Shown: positions 25,254 to 35,492, numbered from the stretch's first letter. The stretch: DNA of 36,756 bases from Planctomycetota bacterium (GCA_963204965.1 CAUJKA010000219.1:1-36756); one strand, 5' to 3'. A program made the numbers and translations. The notes: generated from the sequence alone by a model not told the origin.

Positions 25254-26315
25254 TTAGTTAGTCTTGGCTGCGCCGTCACCAGTTGGTGCTGGTGTTTCTG
25301 GTGGTGGCAACGCACTCTCTTCTTCAGGCGTAATCTTGCCATCTTCCAGTGCCTTTAGAAAGGCTGTGATAGCAGCCATTTCCTTGGGCTTAAATCGACC
25401 CTTGTAGCTAGGCATTTGGGCCGCTTTAGCAAACTCGGCTCGCATCTTCGCTTGCGGGTTCTCGATCGATTCTTGCACATACTGTTCGTCGAACTTGACA
25501 GTTGCACCCGAAATCGAATCCTTCACATCCTTGCCCCACGAACCTGCAAAGCTTGGACCGATCAGGACCTTGCCATCTTCAATCGAATGGCAACCCTTGC
25601 AACCACGTCGCAGGTACAACTGTTGACCGTGAGCTACAGGAGCATCCGGAGCCTTGTTCAGCTTAACAAGCTCATCTTCGTAGCTCTTCTGATTGTGGAC
25701 GACTACCTTCGCTCGCATGATACTGTGGTCATCCCCGCAGTACTCCGCGCAATACAGTGGAAACTCGCCTTCCAGAATGGGTTGGAACCAAAGAGTTGTA
25801 ACCCGACCTGGCACAACGTCCGCTTTGGTTCGGAATGCCGGAACGAAGAAGCAGTGAAGCACATCATCCGATCGCATCAAAAGACGAACAGGCTTGTTGA
25901 CCGGTAGGTGTAGTTCGTTGCTCTCAGCACCGTTCGGATACTGGAACGACCAACTCCACTTTCTGGCAGTGACGTTGATATCAATGGTTTCGGAAGGAGG
26001 AGTTACCATGTCCATGTAGCCCTGCACGCCACGTGCAAAGATCCAACAGACAATCAATGTTGGTATGACGGTCCAGGTGATCTCCAAAGCGTTGTTGTGC
26101 AAAGCTGTTGAATCACCTTGATATCCCGGTCGTCTCCGATACTTGATGGCGAAGACCACCATAGCACCAACGACAACAACAAAGAAAAAGGTCGAGATCC
26201 AAAGGATCGCCATGAACAGAAAGTCAGTCTCTTCTGCGAATGTCGACCCAGCTTCGGCAAACCAGAAGCTGCCTTTGTGCTCGGCTAGTAGTAGCGGAAA
26301 CATGGAAGTGTTCAT
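25254..26315 (-). CDS. ctaC: Cytochrome c oxidase subunit II with fused cytochrome c domain (caa3 type)
   Basis: Subunit II accepts electrons at a binuclear CuA centre. Read from the ATG at 26315 (a TTG two codons upstream is possible), it has 353 residues. Two transmembrane helices (about 33-58 and 80-98) are followed by the CuA domain, with His154, Cys189, Glu191, Cys193, His197 and Met200 (YCAEYCGDDHSIM). A C-terminal cytochrome c domain has C239-KG-CH243 and a likely axial Met in AQMPSYKG. The covalent c domain defines the enzyme as caa3. It lies 52 bases after the SCO gene and upstream of ctaD. The tail is Pro/Ala/Glu-rich. Confidence 0.95.
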   Translation of the reverse strand: MNTSMFPLLLAEHKGSFWFAEAGSTFAEETDFLFMAILWISTFFFVVVVGAMVVFAIKYRRRPGYQGDSTALHNNALEITWTVIPTLIVCWIFARGVQGYMDMVTPPSETIDINVTARKWSWSFQYPNGAESNELHLPVNKPVRLLMRSDDVLHCFFVPAFRTKADVVPGRVTTLWFQPILEGEFPLYCAEYCGDDHSIMRAKVVVHNQKSYEDELVKLNKAPDAPVAHGQQLYLRRGCKGCHSIEDGKVLIGPSFAGSWGKDVKDSISGATVKFDEQYVQESIENPQAKMRAEFAKAAQMPSYKGRFKPKEMAAITAFLKALEDGKITPEEESALPPPETPAPTGDGAAKTN

Positions 26316-26367
26316 CTGCAATTACTCGAAAGCATTAGACCGGCCAAAACTGCCGGATGGTTATATT

Positions 26368-27252
26368 CTAGGAGTTTGAATTTGAATTGTCGTCAGCAAT
26401 TGGCTCGGTAGGCAACTTTGCCGCATCTACGGGTTTACTCTTGCCGAACCAAAAGGGAGCCAAAAATCCGGACATGACTACGGCAAAGGAAGCAAAGCCT
26501 ATCGCCATGATTTTCTTTGCGTCTGCCGAATAACGGTTCTTCTCTGCATCGTACGAATAGCAAAACTGGATAAAGGTCTCGGCCAAGCTTTTGCTCAACT
26601 TGCCTTCACCGGCCTCGGAGACCGCCAACTTGAATTGGTCGGGTTCAACACCCAAGTCCGCCAAATAGCGGCATACTCGCCCTTCGGAGCTAATGAAGTA
26701 AAGCACTGCTGGATGGTTAAATCGATTGTTCTCTTTATCGTAGGTATAGTAGTAACCCAACGACTTTGCCAAAGCGGTGATCTCAGGTTGTTTGCCAACA
26801 AGGAAATGCCAACTTGCTTCAGCATCTGTGTCGCGAAGCAAGGTTGTGTACTTAGTCTTGGTTCTAGACGCTTTGTCAGTATCCTCGCGTGGGTCAATGC
26901 TAACCGTTACGATCTCGTAGTTTTCACCTAAGCCCTGGCCATCCATCTTACGAAGCGTCTCAACTAGGTTTTCAAGCTGTGCAATACAGAGGCCTGGGCA
27001 GTCGCTGTAGTTCAGTGTCATAACTACAGTCTTACCTGGCTTAAGATATTTCTCCAGCTTCACTACCTTGCCCGCGTCATCTTTGAACAACAACTCTTTA
27101 GGGATGAACTCGCCGACCTTATCCTCAACTCTTACCTTCGACCCCAAACCCGTAATCTCTTCGCTCTGTGCAACTGCAGGCGCAGAGCACAACAAGCAGT
27201 GCATCAATAGCACGCTTAATAGAACGAATGAATTTTTACGTGAAGTGGTCAT
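26368..27252 (-). CDS. SCO1/SenC-type copper chaperone
   Basis: SCO proteins help load copper into the CuA centre of subunit II. The 294-residue product has a signal sequence (VLLSVLLMHCLLCSAPAVA) and a thioredoxin-like domain with C85-PGL-C89 and distal His180 (FNHPAVLYFIS), the three copper ligands of the family. DPREDTDKASRTKTKY is also typical. Unlike many SCO proteins it also has a C-terminal transmembrane helix (about 247-268, AIGFASFAVVMSGFLAPFWF), so the domain would sit on the outer face. It lies between the small membrane protein gene (six bases) and ctaC (52 bases), fitting its job on the oxidase. Confidence 0.92.
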   Translation of the reverse strand: MTTSRKNSFVLLSVLLMHCLLCSAPAVAQSEEITGLGSKVRVEDKVGEFIPKELLFKDDAGKVVKLEKYLKPGKTVVMTLNYSDCPGLCIAQLENLVETLRKMDGQGLGENYEIVTVSIDPREDTDKASRTKTKYTTLLRDTDAEASWHFLVGKQPEITALAKSLGYYYTYDKENNRFNHPAVLYFISSEGRVCRYLADLGVEPDQFKLAVSEAGEGKLSKSLAETFIQFCYSYDAEKNRYSADAKKIMAIGFASFAVVMSGFLAPFWFGKSKPVDAAKLPTEPIADDNSNSNS

Positions 27253-27258
27253 GGGAGA

Positions 27259-27582
27259 TTAAGTCTTAGGCTGAGTGCTAAGTTCCTTGCCAATAAGTTG
27301 TTGAGCTTTCTCAATCGGAAGCACGGTCCTATCGACAGGCTTGTCACCTTCATTCGCCGGTGGGTCCTGAACAGCACCAGCCTTCGTAAGTACGGCCTTC
27401 TGATCAGCGATTTCCTGATCGGAGACGGCGTACTTTGCTGTACTGGTCTGCTTCTCTTCCGCTATGTTTTGTAGCGTGTATGCAAACGCTCGACCGGCAA
27501 GGATCAATACAACCAAAACAATGGAACTGATCACTGTCGTCAAAGCGATGGACTTTGTGTCTAGATCGTCGTAGCGAGCCAT
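27259..27582 (-). CDS. Small single-helix membrane protein of the ACIII-oxidase run
   Basis: Read from the ATG at 27582 (MARYDDLDTKS) the product is 107 residues. The frame extends upstream into the actF gene, but that part is not coding. One transmembrane helix (about residues 13-38, LTTVISSIVLVVLILAGRAFAY) is followed by a charged outside part with SDQEIADQKAVL and a Pro-rich linker. I do not recognise a named family. The position, 23 bases after actF and six before the SCO gene, suggests an accessory or assembly protein of the respiratory complexes. It could be an ACIII subunit. Confidence 0.75.
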   Translation of the reverse strand: MARYDDLDTKSIALTTVISSIVLVVLILAGRAFAYTLQNIAEEKQTSTAKYAVSDQEIADQKAVLTKAGAVQDPPANEGDKPVDRTVLPIEKAQQLIGKELSTQPKT

Positions 27583-27605
27583 GATTATCTCTTTTCTAGT
27601 CCGTA

Positions 27606-28823
27606 CTAGGGAAGGTTTTGATACGCCAGCGAATCGGGCAGCCAAGGATCTTTAATTGCCACAACGGGGGTCTCTCCAACTCGCCACAAGAACAGCGAAA
27701 TGAATACCAGTACCATACCGATCCAGCACAGAGCGTGGCCCAAAATCAACATCAAGGAAACGCCACCAACATTTGGCATGATCAAAAAGGTCATATCCAA
27801 CCAGTGAACAACCAGAATGAAACACGCCCAAAAAGCCATCAGTCCGGGACGTCGACGCACGTGTCGCGAAACTGTCCCCAAGAAAGGAACCGCAAAATGC
27901 GTTGCAATTAACAACAATCCCCATGTACCCCAGCCATGATCCATACGATCGCGGTACCAAATCGTCTCTTCAGGAATATTGCCGTACCAGTACAGCAAAA
28001 ATTGCGAAAAAGCAATGTAAGACCAGAAGACGATGAAGCCGAATTGGAACTTCGACATGTCGTGGAAGTGCTCGACAGTCACAATCTTTTGCAAACGACC
28101 TTTGGACTGCAGCATGTAGCAGGTCAAAATCATCACTGCGAAAAAGCTCAGCATGCTGGCGGCGAAAATGTACACGCCGTAGATCGTGCTAAACCAAGCT
28201 GGGTCGGTCGACATCATCCAATCGAAGGCTGCAAAGTTCAAGGCAACAGCGAAAAGCATGATCATCGGACCGGCCCAACGCTGAAGCTTCAAAGTGATTT
28301 CTCGATCACCAGTCTCGTCCTGCTTGCGGCTCATACCAAAGTACAATCTCGCAGCAACGATGAACACGCCGAAGTAGAGCGCGGTTCTAAGCGTGAAGAA
28401 CTTGGCGTTCAAGTAAGTTAGCTTGTTGAGTACCGCTTCCAGCTCGATACCTTCAGGCTTATTCCAGCTATACAGTGCGTCGCTACCACCAAACAAGGTG
28501 ATGATGATTGGCAGAAATAGCAAAGCCCAGAAGGGAATCGTCGATGCATAAAGCTCAGCAACTCGCCGAACTGCTGAGCTCCAGCTAGCTCGCACCAAGT
28601 GCTGCACCATCACGAAGAACAACGCTCCGAGACAGAATGTCAGGCAGTACATAAAGTTAGCGAGGTAAGAATGGAAGAACGGCTTCAATCCATTGCCTAT
28701 CCCGGCAAACACAAAGATGCTGACGACAATCAGTACAGCTCCTACAGCCGCAAGAGGCATTCGTTTCGAACGCCATTCAGCTGGGAGAGTAATGTTGTCG
28801 CTGGTGAATTTTTCTGATGCCAT
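27606..28823 (-). CDS. actF: Alternative complex III subunit ActF
   Basis: ActF is a ten-helix membrane subunit of the quinol:cytochrome c oxidoreductase and is distantly related to ActC. The 405-residue product has helices spread over its length, for example MPLAAVGAVLIVVSIFVFAG, FWALLFLPIIITLFGG, YFGVFIVAARLYFG and MLSFFAVMILTCYML. The FDWMMSTDPAWFSTIYGVY segment and QFLLYWYGNIPEE are strong family marks. It follows the actD-actE fusion after 46 bases, keeping the usual act order. Confidence 0.92.
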   Translation of the reverse strand: MASEKFTSDNITLPAEWRSKRMPLAAVGAVLIVVSIFVFAGIGNGLKPFFHSYLANFMYCLTFCLGALFFVMVQHLVRASWSSAVRRVAELYASTIPFWALLFLPIIITLFGGSDALYSWNKPEGIELEAVLNKLTYLNAKFFTLRTALYFGVFIVAARLYFGMSRKQDETGDREITLKLQRWAGPMIMLFAVALNFAAFDWMMSTDPAWFSTIYGVYIFAASMLSFFAVMILTCYMLQSKGRLQKIVTVEHFHDMSKFQFGFIVFWSYIAFSQFLLYWYGNIPEETIWYRDRMDHGWGTWGLLLIATHFAVPFLGTVSRHVRRRPGLMAFWACFILVVHWLDMTFLIMPNVGGVSLMLILGHALCWIGMVLVFISLFLWRVGETPVVAIKDPWLPDSLAYQNLP

Positions 28824-28869
28824 CGCGAAAACCTAGAAGCGGAATTCCAAATTTCTGGTGTAGTGTGAA

Positions 28870-30501
28870 CTAGTTACTCAAGTCTGTAGCTTGAGCGTTC
28901 TGGCTGCGTTGAAGGGACTTAACATACAAGGCAACAGCCCAACGCTCCTTGACATTTAGCGTCGAACCATAGCCAGCCATCTTTCCCTTGCCATTGGTGA
29001 TCGTGTAATAGACCTGGCCAATGGGTTGCTTTTGCAATCTCTCGTCGTGAACGCTAGTCGGTTGTAGCCAGTAACTGGACTGCAGAGCTTCAGCTCGCTT
29101 GGATACCAGTCCATTGCCGTATCCTGCAAAGCCGTGGCATGCCGAGCAAACCTGTTCGAACTTTTTGCGACCCAACGCGAACATCTCATCGTTTGCTTGG
29201 AACTGCTCAGGCAATTTTTCTAAGTACTTGCGATCAGGAACAGCCGGTGTTGCGGCCGCGACAGGTGGTTGTTGTGCGGCAGCAGCAGGGGCCTGAGCCG
29301 CAGGAACTTGAGCGGCCGGGGCTGGAGTAATTGGCGTAGCCGGTACAGACTTCGGCGGTTCTGGCTTTGCTGGTTCTTGAGCGACTTCAGTCTTCGCCGG
29401 CTCAGTCTTAGCAGGTTCCGGTTTAGGCTCTTCTTGCTTGGCTGGCTCTGTTGTTGCAGGTTCTTGCTTTGCAGGTTCTGCAGTTGGCTCCTGAGCAGGT
29501 TTCTCTGCCGGCTTTTCGGGTTCTTGTGCCGGTGGCGTTGGCTCTTGAGTTGTCGGCGCAGGTTCCTGAGGCTTGGGCTCTTGAGCCGCACCCTCTTGAG
29601 CACTAACCAACTTGACTACCGAGCTTGAATCAGGAGTGATCATCGCGGTGTTCGCATCAGGCGTGTAGCCCAGATACATCGGATCATCGATCGCATAACC
29701 GCCTCGAGGCACAGTACCTGGCACTGGCGGCCGTTGTGTTCGTCCATCCGCGAAAATCGTCGTTTGCTTCTGAGCCTTGCGATAGGGCATGAAGTCCATA
29801 TCGAAGAAGACGTGCCAGCGTGACTTGTCGCTTCGCACCGAACGCATGTTCCATACTAGAACCGCTGGAATCAACGAAGCAAGAATCAGTGTGAGAATGC
29901 CAAAGTACAATGCCTTGGGCACATCGGTGGAGGTATCGTCTTCACGTACTTCGTCGACTGCTAGCGGGCTTGTGCCTTCCAGCAAAGCCTTAACCTTGTC
30001 ACTGTTAAAGTACTTGTCACGCGAGTCGACCCAAATGAAAAATCGGTCGTCAGTAGCGCGGTCAAACTTTGGATTGGAAAAGACTGGATTGGAAAACTTC
30101 GGCAGTCCGTTCAAGCCCAACATGGCAAACACTGTTGTGAACGCCGCAAAGAGCACCGTCAATTCAAATGCGACCGGAATGAAAGCTGGCAAGCTAATGA
30201 AAGGTTTGCCCGAGATGATATACGGATAGGAGTATCCGTTCATCCAGCATTCCATCACCAAAGCAGTCGTCGTTCCGCAGGCACCAGCGATCAAAGTGAA
30301 CCAGGGCAAAACGGTTGGCTTGATGCCCAGCGCTTCGTCGATTCCGTGCACTGGAAACGGTGCAAATGCGTCGGTCCGGGTGTATCCCGAATCTCTCACC
30401 TTGCGCGCCGCATCAAGGAACTTGTTTTCGTCGTCATACTCAGCCATCCAGCCGAAGGCTTGTGGTGGTTTGACTTTCTTCTCAGGCTTATGATCGCTCA
30501 T
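28870..30501 (-). CDS. ActD-ActE fusion: DUF3341 membrane domain plus monoheme cytochrome c
   Basis: The 543-residue protein combines two subunits of alternative complex III that are usually separate. Residues 1-190 are ActD (DUF3341): FGWMAEYDDENKFLDAARK, PVHGIDEALG, two helices (64-85 and 105-128) and ATDDRFFIWVDS. A third helix (197-217) starts the ActE part, followed by the PPVPGTVPRGG motif (about 258-268), a Pro/Ala/Lys/Glu-rich linker (about 301-425) and a cytochrome c domain with C452-SA-CH456 and likely axial Met508 (GKMAGYG). The long charged linker suggests a mobile heme arm that carries electrons to the caa3 oxidase, which is inference. No frameshift or internal stop separates the halves. 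It lies between actC and actF. Confidence 0.9.
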   Translation of the reverse strand: MSDHKPEKKVKPPQAFGWMAEYDDENKFLDAARKVRDSGYTRTDAFAPFPVHGIDEALGIKPTVLPWFTLIAGACGTTTALVMECWMNGYSYPYIISGKPFISLPAFIPVAFELTVLFAAFTTVFAMLGLNGLPKFSNPVFSNPKFDRATDDRFFIWVDSRDKYFNSDKVKALLEGTSPLAVDEVREDDTSTDVPKALYFGILTLILASLIPAVLVWNMRSVRSDKSRWHVFFDMDFMPYRKAQKQTTIFADGRTQRPPVPGTVPRGGYAIDDPMYLGYTPDANTAMITPDSSSVVKLVSAQEGAAQEPKPQEPAPTTQEPTPPAQEPEKPAEKPAQEPTAEPAKQEPATTEPAKQEEPKPEPAKTEPAKTEVAQEPAKPEPPKSVPATPITPAPAAQVPAAQAPAAAAQQPPVAAATPAVPDRKYLEKLPEQFQANDEMFALGRKKFEQVCSACHGFAGYGNGLVSKRAEALQSSYWLQPTSVHDERLQKQPIGQVYYTITNGKGKMAGYGSTLNVKERWAVALYVKSLQRSQNAQATDLSN

Positions 30502-30594
30502 ATTTTGGCAACCCAGCGGAAACTAAACGTGAATTGAATTTAAGGTTAGCGAGGCTTTGCAACCATTCGCTAAGTCATTTTTGCGTATTGGGGA

Positions 30595-32013
30595 TCAGTG
30601 CGAGTGTCCGTGCTCGTGGCGGTGTTCGTCATGAGCATGTTGACTCATCACACCCTTCACTTCGCTGATTGCAACGATCGGCAAGTATTTGCAGAACAAG
30701 CAGAACAACGTCGTAAACAGTCCAAAGCTTCCCACCAACATGCCAATGTCGACCCAGGTAGGCTGGAAGTAGCCCCAACTGGATGGTAGGAAGTCTCGAC
30801 TAAGCGAAGTGACCGTGATCACAAACCGTTCGAACCACATGCCGATGTTAACGAAGATCGTAACGATCCACATGAGGATGACGTTCTGCCGGAAAATCCG
30901 GAACCAAAAGACTTGCGGCGAAATCACGTTGCAGGTGAACATGATCCAGTATGCCCACCAGTAAGGTCCAAACGCTCGGTTAACGAACGTGAAGTACTCG
31001 TTGGGGTTTTGGCTATACCAAGCCATATAGAACTCGGTGATGTACGCCAGACCCACCATCGAACCTGTAGCAAGAATGATCTTGCACATGTTTTCCAAGT
31101 GGCGAGGCGTGATCAAGTCCTTCAAGTTGTAAATCGCGCGGACCGGAATCAACAGTGTCAACACCATTCCGAATCCACTAAAGATCGCCCCAGCAACGAA
31201 GTACGGTGGGAAGATTGTGGTGTGCCAACCAGGAAGCTGCGAAACAGCGAAGTCAAAGCTAACGACCGTGTGTACCGAAAGTACCAGCGGCGTAGCCAAA
31301 GCTGCTAGAATCGCATAAGCCTTTTCGTAGCGCATCCAGTGTCGCGAAGATCCGCTCCAACCCAAGCACAGAATGCCGTAGATCATCCGTCGCCACTTGG
31401 TCTTGGAACGATCACGGAAGGTCGCCAAGTCAGGGATCATTCCCATGTACCAGAAGACCAGCGATACCGACGCATACGTTCCTACCGCAAACACGTCCCA
31501 AAGCAAAGGACTGCGGAACTGAGGCCACATCCAAAGGTTCAAGCTTGGATAAGGAGTCAACCAAAACGCCAACCAAGCTCGACCGACGTGAATACCAGGG
31601 AACGTACCAGCGCAAACAACCGCGAAGATCGTCATCGCTTCCGCAGCGCGGTTGATACTAGTTCGCCAGTTCTGGCGAAACAGAAATAGAATCGCAGAGA
31701 TCAGCGTACCAGCGTGACCGATACCGACCCAGAATACGAAGTTAACAATTGGCCATGCCCAGAAAACTGGAGACATGTTACCCCAAACACCAACCCCGGT
31801 TAGGAACAGGTGGCCGATCAAGCTGACAAACATGATCAACAAAGGCACCGCGATGCCCATGGCGATCCACCAAACCGTTGGCTGAGCTTCTTCGCTGATG
31901 CGAGAAACCATTCGCGTAACGGCCGAGTAGTTGTGACCGCCAGTCACCAACGGGGTACGACGCCCGGGGGTATCGTAGGTGTTATCAATTCCGGAAGTTA
32001 AAACGCTTGACAT
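30595..32013 (-). CDS. actC: Alternative complex III subunit ActC (NrfD/PsrC type)
   Basis: ActC is an integral membrane subunit, about ten helices, which binds quinol and hands electrons to the iron-sulfur protein ActB. The 472-residue product shows the NrfD-like pattern: [30 protein letters not shown], the segment around [29 protein letters not shown], and [30 protein letters not shown]. The C-terminus is His-rich ([14 protein letters not shown]), like the subunit III and IV N-termini, suggesting metal binding or just a family habit. It is 115 bases downstream of actB and 93 upstream of the fused actD-actE gene. Confidence 0.94.
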   Translation of the reverse strand: MSSVLTSGIDNTYDTPGRRTPLVTGGHNYSAVTRMVSRISEEAQPTVWWIAMGIAVPLLIMFVSLIGHLFLTGVGVWGNMSPVFWAWPIVNFVFWVGIGHAGTLISAILFLFRQNWRTSINRAAEAMTIFAVVCAGTFPGIHVGRAWLAFWLTPYPSLNLWMWPQFRSPLLWDVFAVGTYASVSLVFWYMGMIPDLATFRDRSKTKWRRMIYGILCLGWSGSSRHWMRYEKAYAILAALATPLVLSVHTVVSFDFAVSQLPGWHTTIFPPYFVAGAIFSGFGMVLTLLIPVRAIYNLKDLITPRHLENMCKIILATGSMVGLAYITEFYMAWYSQNPNEYFTFVNRAFGPYWWAYWIMFTCNVISPQVFWFRIFRQNVILMWIVTIFVNIGMWFERFVITVTSLSRDFLPSSWGYFQPTWVDIGMLVGSFGLFTTLFCLFCKYLPIVAISEVKGVMSQHAHDEHRHEHGHSH

Positions 32014-32128
32014 GGCAATGCCATTGATTCCTAGGATGTTGATTAGTTGATTCTAAACTGGTTGTCACAAACGCTTGAACGCGTTACCGATTACATCACC
32101 GTTAACGCGGGTCAGCTAATGGACTTTA

Positions 32129-35100
32129 TCAATGAGCTTCGTCTGCATGAGCATGCCCATGATGCTCGTGAGTCTTTAGCTGGTCGGCTGTCTTCAATCG
32201 AGCATGCACGTTGCGAACGCGAGCCATGTATTTAGTACGAGGCTTGATGTTCAATTCGTTAAGCATGTCGTAAGTTCGCGAATCAGCATGGTTCTTGGAA
32301 ACAATGCTGTTTGGGTCGTTAACGTCACCAAAGACGATCGCTTGAGTTGGGCAAGCGGCTTGGCAAGCTGTCTGTAGTTCACCGTCTTCGATGCGTCGAC
32401 CTTCGCTGCGAGTCTGAATCTTGGCATTTTGAACGCGCTGCAAGCAGTAGGTGCACTTCTCCATTACACCTCGACCACGAACGCTGACTTCTGGGTTCAA
32501 AACCAACGCTTGAAGCTTGCGTTGAGCCTCTTCAAGCTTGCCCTTCTGCTCCCAACCGTAGAAATATCCATACTCGGTTTGATAGTTCAGGTAGTTAAAG
32601 CGACGCACTTTGTAAGGACAGTTGTTGGCACAATATCGCGTTCCCACGCAACGATTGTAAGCCATCGTGTTGATGCCCTCTTCGGTGTGAACCGTTGCGG
32701 CCACAGGGCAGACCTGTTCGCAAGGAGCCGTTTCGCAGTGAGCACAAGCAACAGGCTGTTGAACAACCTGTGGAGCCGCTTCGCTACCGCGGAAGTAACG
32801 GTCGATGCGGATCCAGTGCATTTCCCGACCGCGAATGACCTGCTCTTTGCCCACTACCGGAATGTTGTTTTCGGCTTGGCAAGCAATCACGCAAGTGTTG
32901 CAGCCCGTGCACTTGTTCAAGTCGATCGACATACCCCACTGGTACATCACCGACTTGTCTTCTTCGAAGTCTTCCATTGGCTCGCGCCACAAGGAAAACT
33001 CTTCCGAGTGCAAGCCTTCGTGCTTGACGAATTCTTTGTCGCCAATCTGTTCGAGTGTGCCTTCGCGAATCAATCGGCCTACACGCTCTTCAACTCCGCC
33101 CTTACCGATTTCATCGATAGCAAAGTGATCTTGAGTAGTTGCCAGCTTGTACGCTTTGCCTGATGGTCGCGTTTCAACGCCAGTAATCAGGTGCATGCGA
33201 TCCAAGGTGCGAATCTTGGAAACGTCATGACCTACAATCGCCTCGTTGTCGCTATCGGCAGCTTCGTCGCGACAGCTTCGTCCATAACCAAGCATGGTTA
33301 CGATTGTGCCATCAGCCTGACCAGGCATCAGGAACACTGGCAAATCGATCTTCTCACCGTTGGCCGTGATTTGAACCACGCTTGTTTCATGGCGGATGCC
33401 TTGGCTAAGACCAAGCTTCTTCGCCGTGGCAGGGCTCATCAGTGCGGCGTTGTCCCAGCAAAGCTTCGTAATCGCTTGCGGCAACTCTTGCAACCAAACG
33501 TTCTTGGCGAATCGTCCGTCGTAAATTGTGTCGCTTTCGACAAGCAGCAATTCAATCTTGCCGATCTCGACGCTTTCGAGATCCAACATTCCAGTTGGAA
33601 CCGGACCTTCAAAGTTCGTGCCTTCTAGTGCGTTGACAACTCGCTTCGCAAAACCGTCATGCAGCAACGAGTGCCATGCGGTTGCATTCAGCGGGCTGCC
33701 CGTAACTGCACCGGCTGTTGTGCGAACAAGTGCACTGGCTTCTGCTGTTTGGCCATTAAGCAGTGCCAGAATTTCGACAGTACTCTTTCCGCCCAACACT
33801 GGCAGAATTTGTGGTTGGCAGACGCCATAGGTTCCGTCTTGGCTAACAACGTCTCCCCAACTTTCAAGTTGGTGGCAAACTGGAACAGACCAACTTGAGG
33901 CCTTTGCTGTTTCGTCTTCGAACTCAGCCAAGTAAACCACGTTTTCAAGCTTCGCAAGTTTCGCAAGTTTCTCGCCGAGCTTCACATTGGCTGGAGCTGT
34001 ATAAACTGGGTTGTCGCCCAAAATCCAAACTGTATCGATACCGGCACTCAGCTTGCCAGCCAACTCGGCCAACCCAACTGGCTTGACGCCTTCGATCACA
34101 GTTCGGTCCGGCGTGAAGTGAACCGTCTTGCCGATATTGTCCAGCTTCTTATTCAGACGTAGAGCCAACAGTTGCACATCCAATGGCTGATGGTAGCCGA
34201 CGCTAACAACACTCGTGCCCTTGTTCGCTACTAGATCCTCAGCCAGAGATTCAACAAAGCGATTCAAACGCTGTTCAGTCGTAACGCTTTCGTCATCGAT
34301 TGGCTTTTCCTCGGCAGGAGCGGCAATCTTCTCGCCGGCCAACAACTTGTCGACTGTCTTGTCGAGCAGAACCAAGAAAGCTCCGATTTGCGAACTGCGA
34401 ACCGCAAGTCGCGAGTCAGCACTTGAGCCAGTCACGCTGAAGCGAGCTTCAACGCTGTAAAGTCGATTCATCGAGCCAGCAACTGGAGTTCGTCCGGCCG
34501 CGTATTGGCGCGAGTATGTCAACATGTTGGGATCATTGCCCAGCAAGTCGCTATCCAAGCAGCAGATGACCTTCGCGCCGCTGAGATCAAATACCAACTC
34601 GGCAGGCTTTCCAGCAGCTTGCGATGCAGCGGCACGTCGCGCCGAATCATCGATCGACTTGTACTGTGCAACCGTGGTCTGAGGTAGTGCTTTGACAATC
34701 TCTCCGACCAATCGATTCACGCTTGGTGATAGCGATGGTGACATCAGAATTGCCAACGACGCGCCTTGATTGGTCTTAAGCTTTTCTTGTTGAGCTTTGC
34801 AATACGTGGCAAAGTCATCCCAACTGGAAGTCGTTAGTTCGCCGCCTTCTCGCTTGGCGACTCGACTGGCGCGATCCGGATCATACATTCCCAAGATGCA
34901 GCCTTGAGCGTAGACATCGGTACCGGCGCTCTTGAAGCGAGCCTTACCCTTGAGATCGTTAGGTTCAGTACCAATCATCAATGGGTGATCAGGGTTGCCT
35001 TCGATCTTCAGAGGACGACCGTCCAAGTTGGTGACCAGCAGGTTGATCGCGCGGCCAGCCAACTCAAAATTGGTCGCGTACTTCTTCGGAATGCCGTAGA

Positions 35101-35404
35101 TCGTGTTTTCAGGTCGCGTGACCGATGGCGCAATCAGCTCGGTGCCGTAATGGCAACCCGCTGCACCGCTCAACGCGATCGAAGCGCTCATCAGTTGCAG
35201 CCAACGCCGCCGCGATACGCCCGAGGGAAACTCGGAAGCGGCCATTGGAAATTCACGATCAATAAACTGACGGAACTCTGGAGTCTGATCCAGATCATTC
35301 AAACTCCGCCAGTATCCACGTGAACGTTCGGATCGATCCATTACTGGCGACGAAGCTTGTTCCGGTTCGGGATGTGGAGCTGTGGTGATTGGAAGCTTGG
35401 ACAT
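32129..35404 (-). CDS. actB: Alternative complex III subunit ActB: Tat-exported MopB-like domain with iron-sulfur domain
   Basis: The 1091-residue main peripheral subunit of alternative complex III has an N-terminal part YWRSLNDLDQTPEFRQFIDR and a twin-arginine segment SRRRWLQLM (64-72), the usual ActB front. A molybdopterin-oxidoreductase-like domain follows (about 85-800); in this family it holds no molybdenum cofactor. The C-terminal ferredoxin-like part has CTGCNTCVIAC (about 829), CAHCETAPCEQVCP, CVGTRYCANNCPYKVRRFNY (about 917), where Thr replaces one Cys, and CTYC (about 983) with CQAACP (about 1010). That set predicts three [4Fe-4S] clusters and one [3Fe-4S] cluster, matching the known subunit. 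The end is His-rich. It follows actA after 88 bases. Confidence 0.95.
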   Translation of the reverse strand: MSKLPITTAPHPEPEQASSPVMDRSERSRGYWRSLNDLDQTPEFRQFIDREFPMAASEFPSGVSRRRWLQLMSASIALSGAAGCHYGTELIAPSVTRPENTIYGIPKKYATNFELAGRAINLLVTNLDGRPLKIEGNPDHPLMIGTEPNDLKGKARFKSAGTDVYAQGCILGMYDPDRASRVAKREGGELTTSSWDDFATYCKAQQEKLKTNQGASLAILMSPSLSPSVNRLVGEIVKALPQTTVAQYKSIDDSARRAAASQAAGKPAELVFDLSGAKVICCLDSDLLGNDPNMLTYSRQYAAGRTPVAGSMNRLYSVEARFSVTGSSADSRLAVRSSQIGAFLVLLDKTVDKLLAGEKIAAPAEEKPIDDESVTTEQRLNRFVESLAEDLVANKGTSVVSVGYHQPLDVQLLALRLNKKLDNIGKTVHFTPDRTVIEGVKPVGLAELAGKLSAGIDTVWILGDNPVYTAPANVKLGEKLAKLAKLENVVYLAEFEDETAKASSWSVPVCHQLESWGDVVSQDGTYGVCQPQILPVLGGKSTVEILALLNGQTAEASALVRTTAGAVTGSPLNATAWHSLLHDGFAKRVVNALEGTNFEGPVPTGMLDLESVEIGKIELLLVESDTIYDGRFAKNVWLQELPQAITKLCWDNAALMSPATAKKLGLSQGIRHETSVVQITANGEKIDLPVFLMPGQADGTIVTMLGYGRSCRDEAADSDNEAIVGHDVSKIRTLDRMHLITGVETRPSGKAYKLATTQDHFAIDEIGKGGVEERVGRLIREGTLEQIGDKEFVKHEGLHSEEFSLWREPMEDFEEDKSVMYQWGMSIDLNKCTGCNTCVIACQAENNIPVVGKEQVIRGREMHWIRIDRYFRGSEAAPQVVQQPVACAHCETAPCEQVCPVAATVHTEEGINTMAYNRCVGTRYCANNCPYKVRRFNYLNYQTEYGYFYGWEQKGKLEEAQRKLQALVLNPEVSVRGRGVMEKCTYCLQRVQNAKIQTRSEGRRIEDGELQTACQAACPTQAIVFGDVNDPNSIVSKNHADSRTYDMLNELNIKPRTKYMARVRNVHARLKTADQLKTHEHHGHAHADEAH

Positions 35405-35492
35405 CGTATCGATTGCTCGTGTTTGAATTATCGTCAGCTTGACGTTTTGTTTCGTTGAAAAAAGAGCCTACACGCAAATGGCGGATGTAGAC

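Noticed and set aside
32429..33163. A 244-codon + strand frame opposite actB
   Set aside because: Antisense shadow; the minus strand there encodes the four iron-sulfur cluster motifs.
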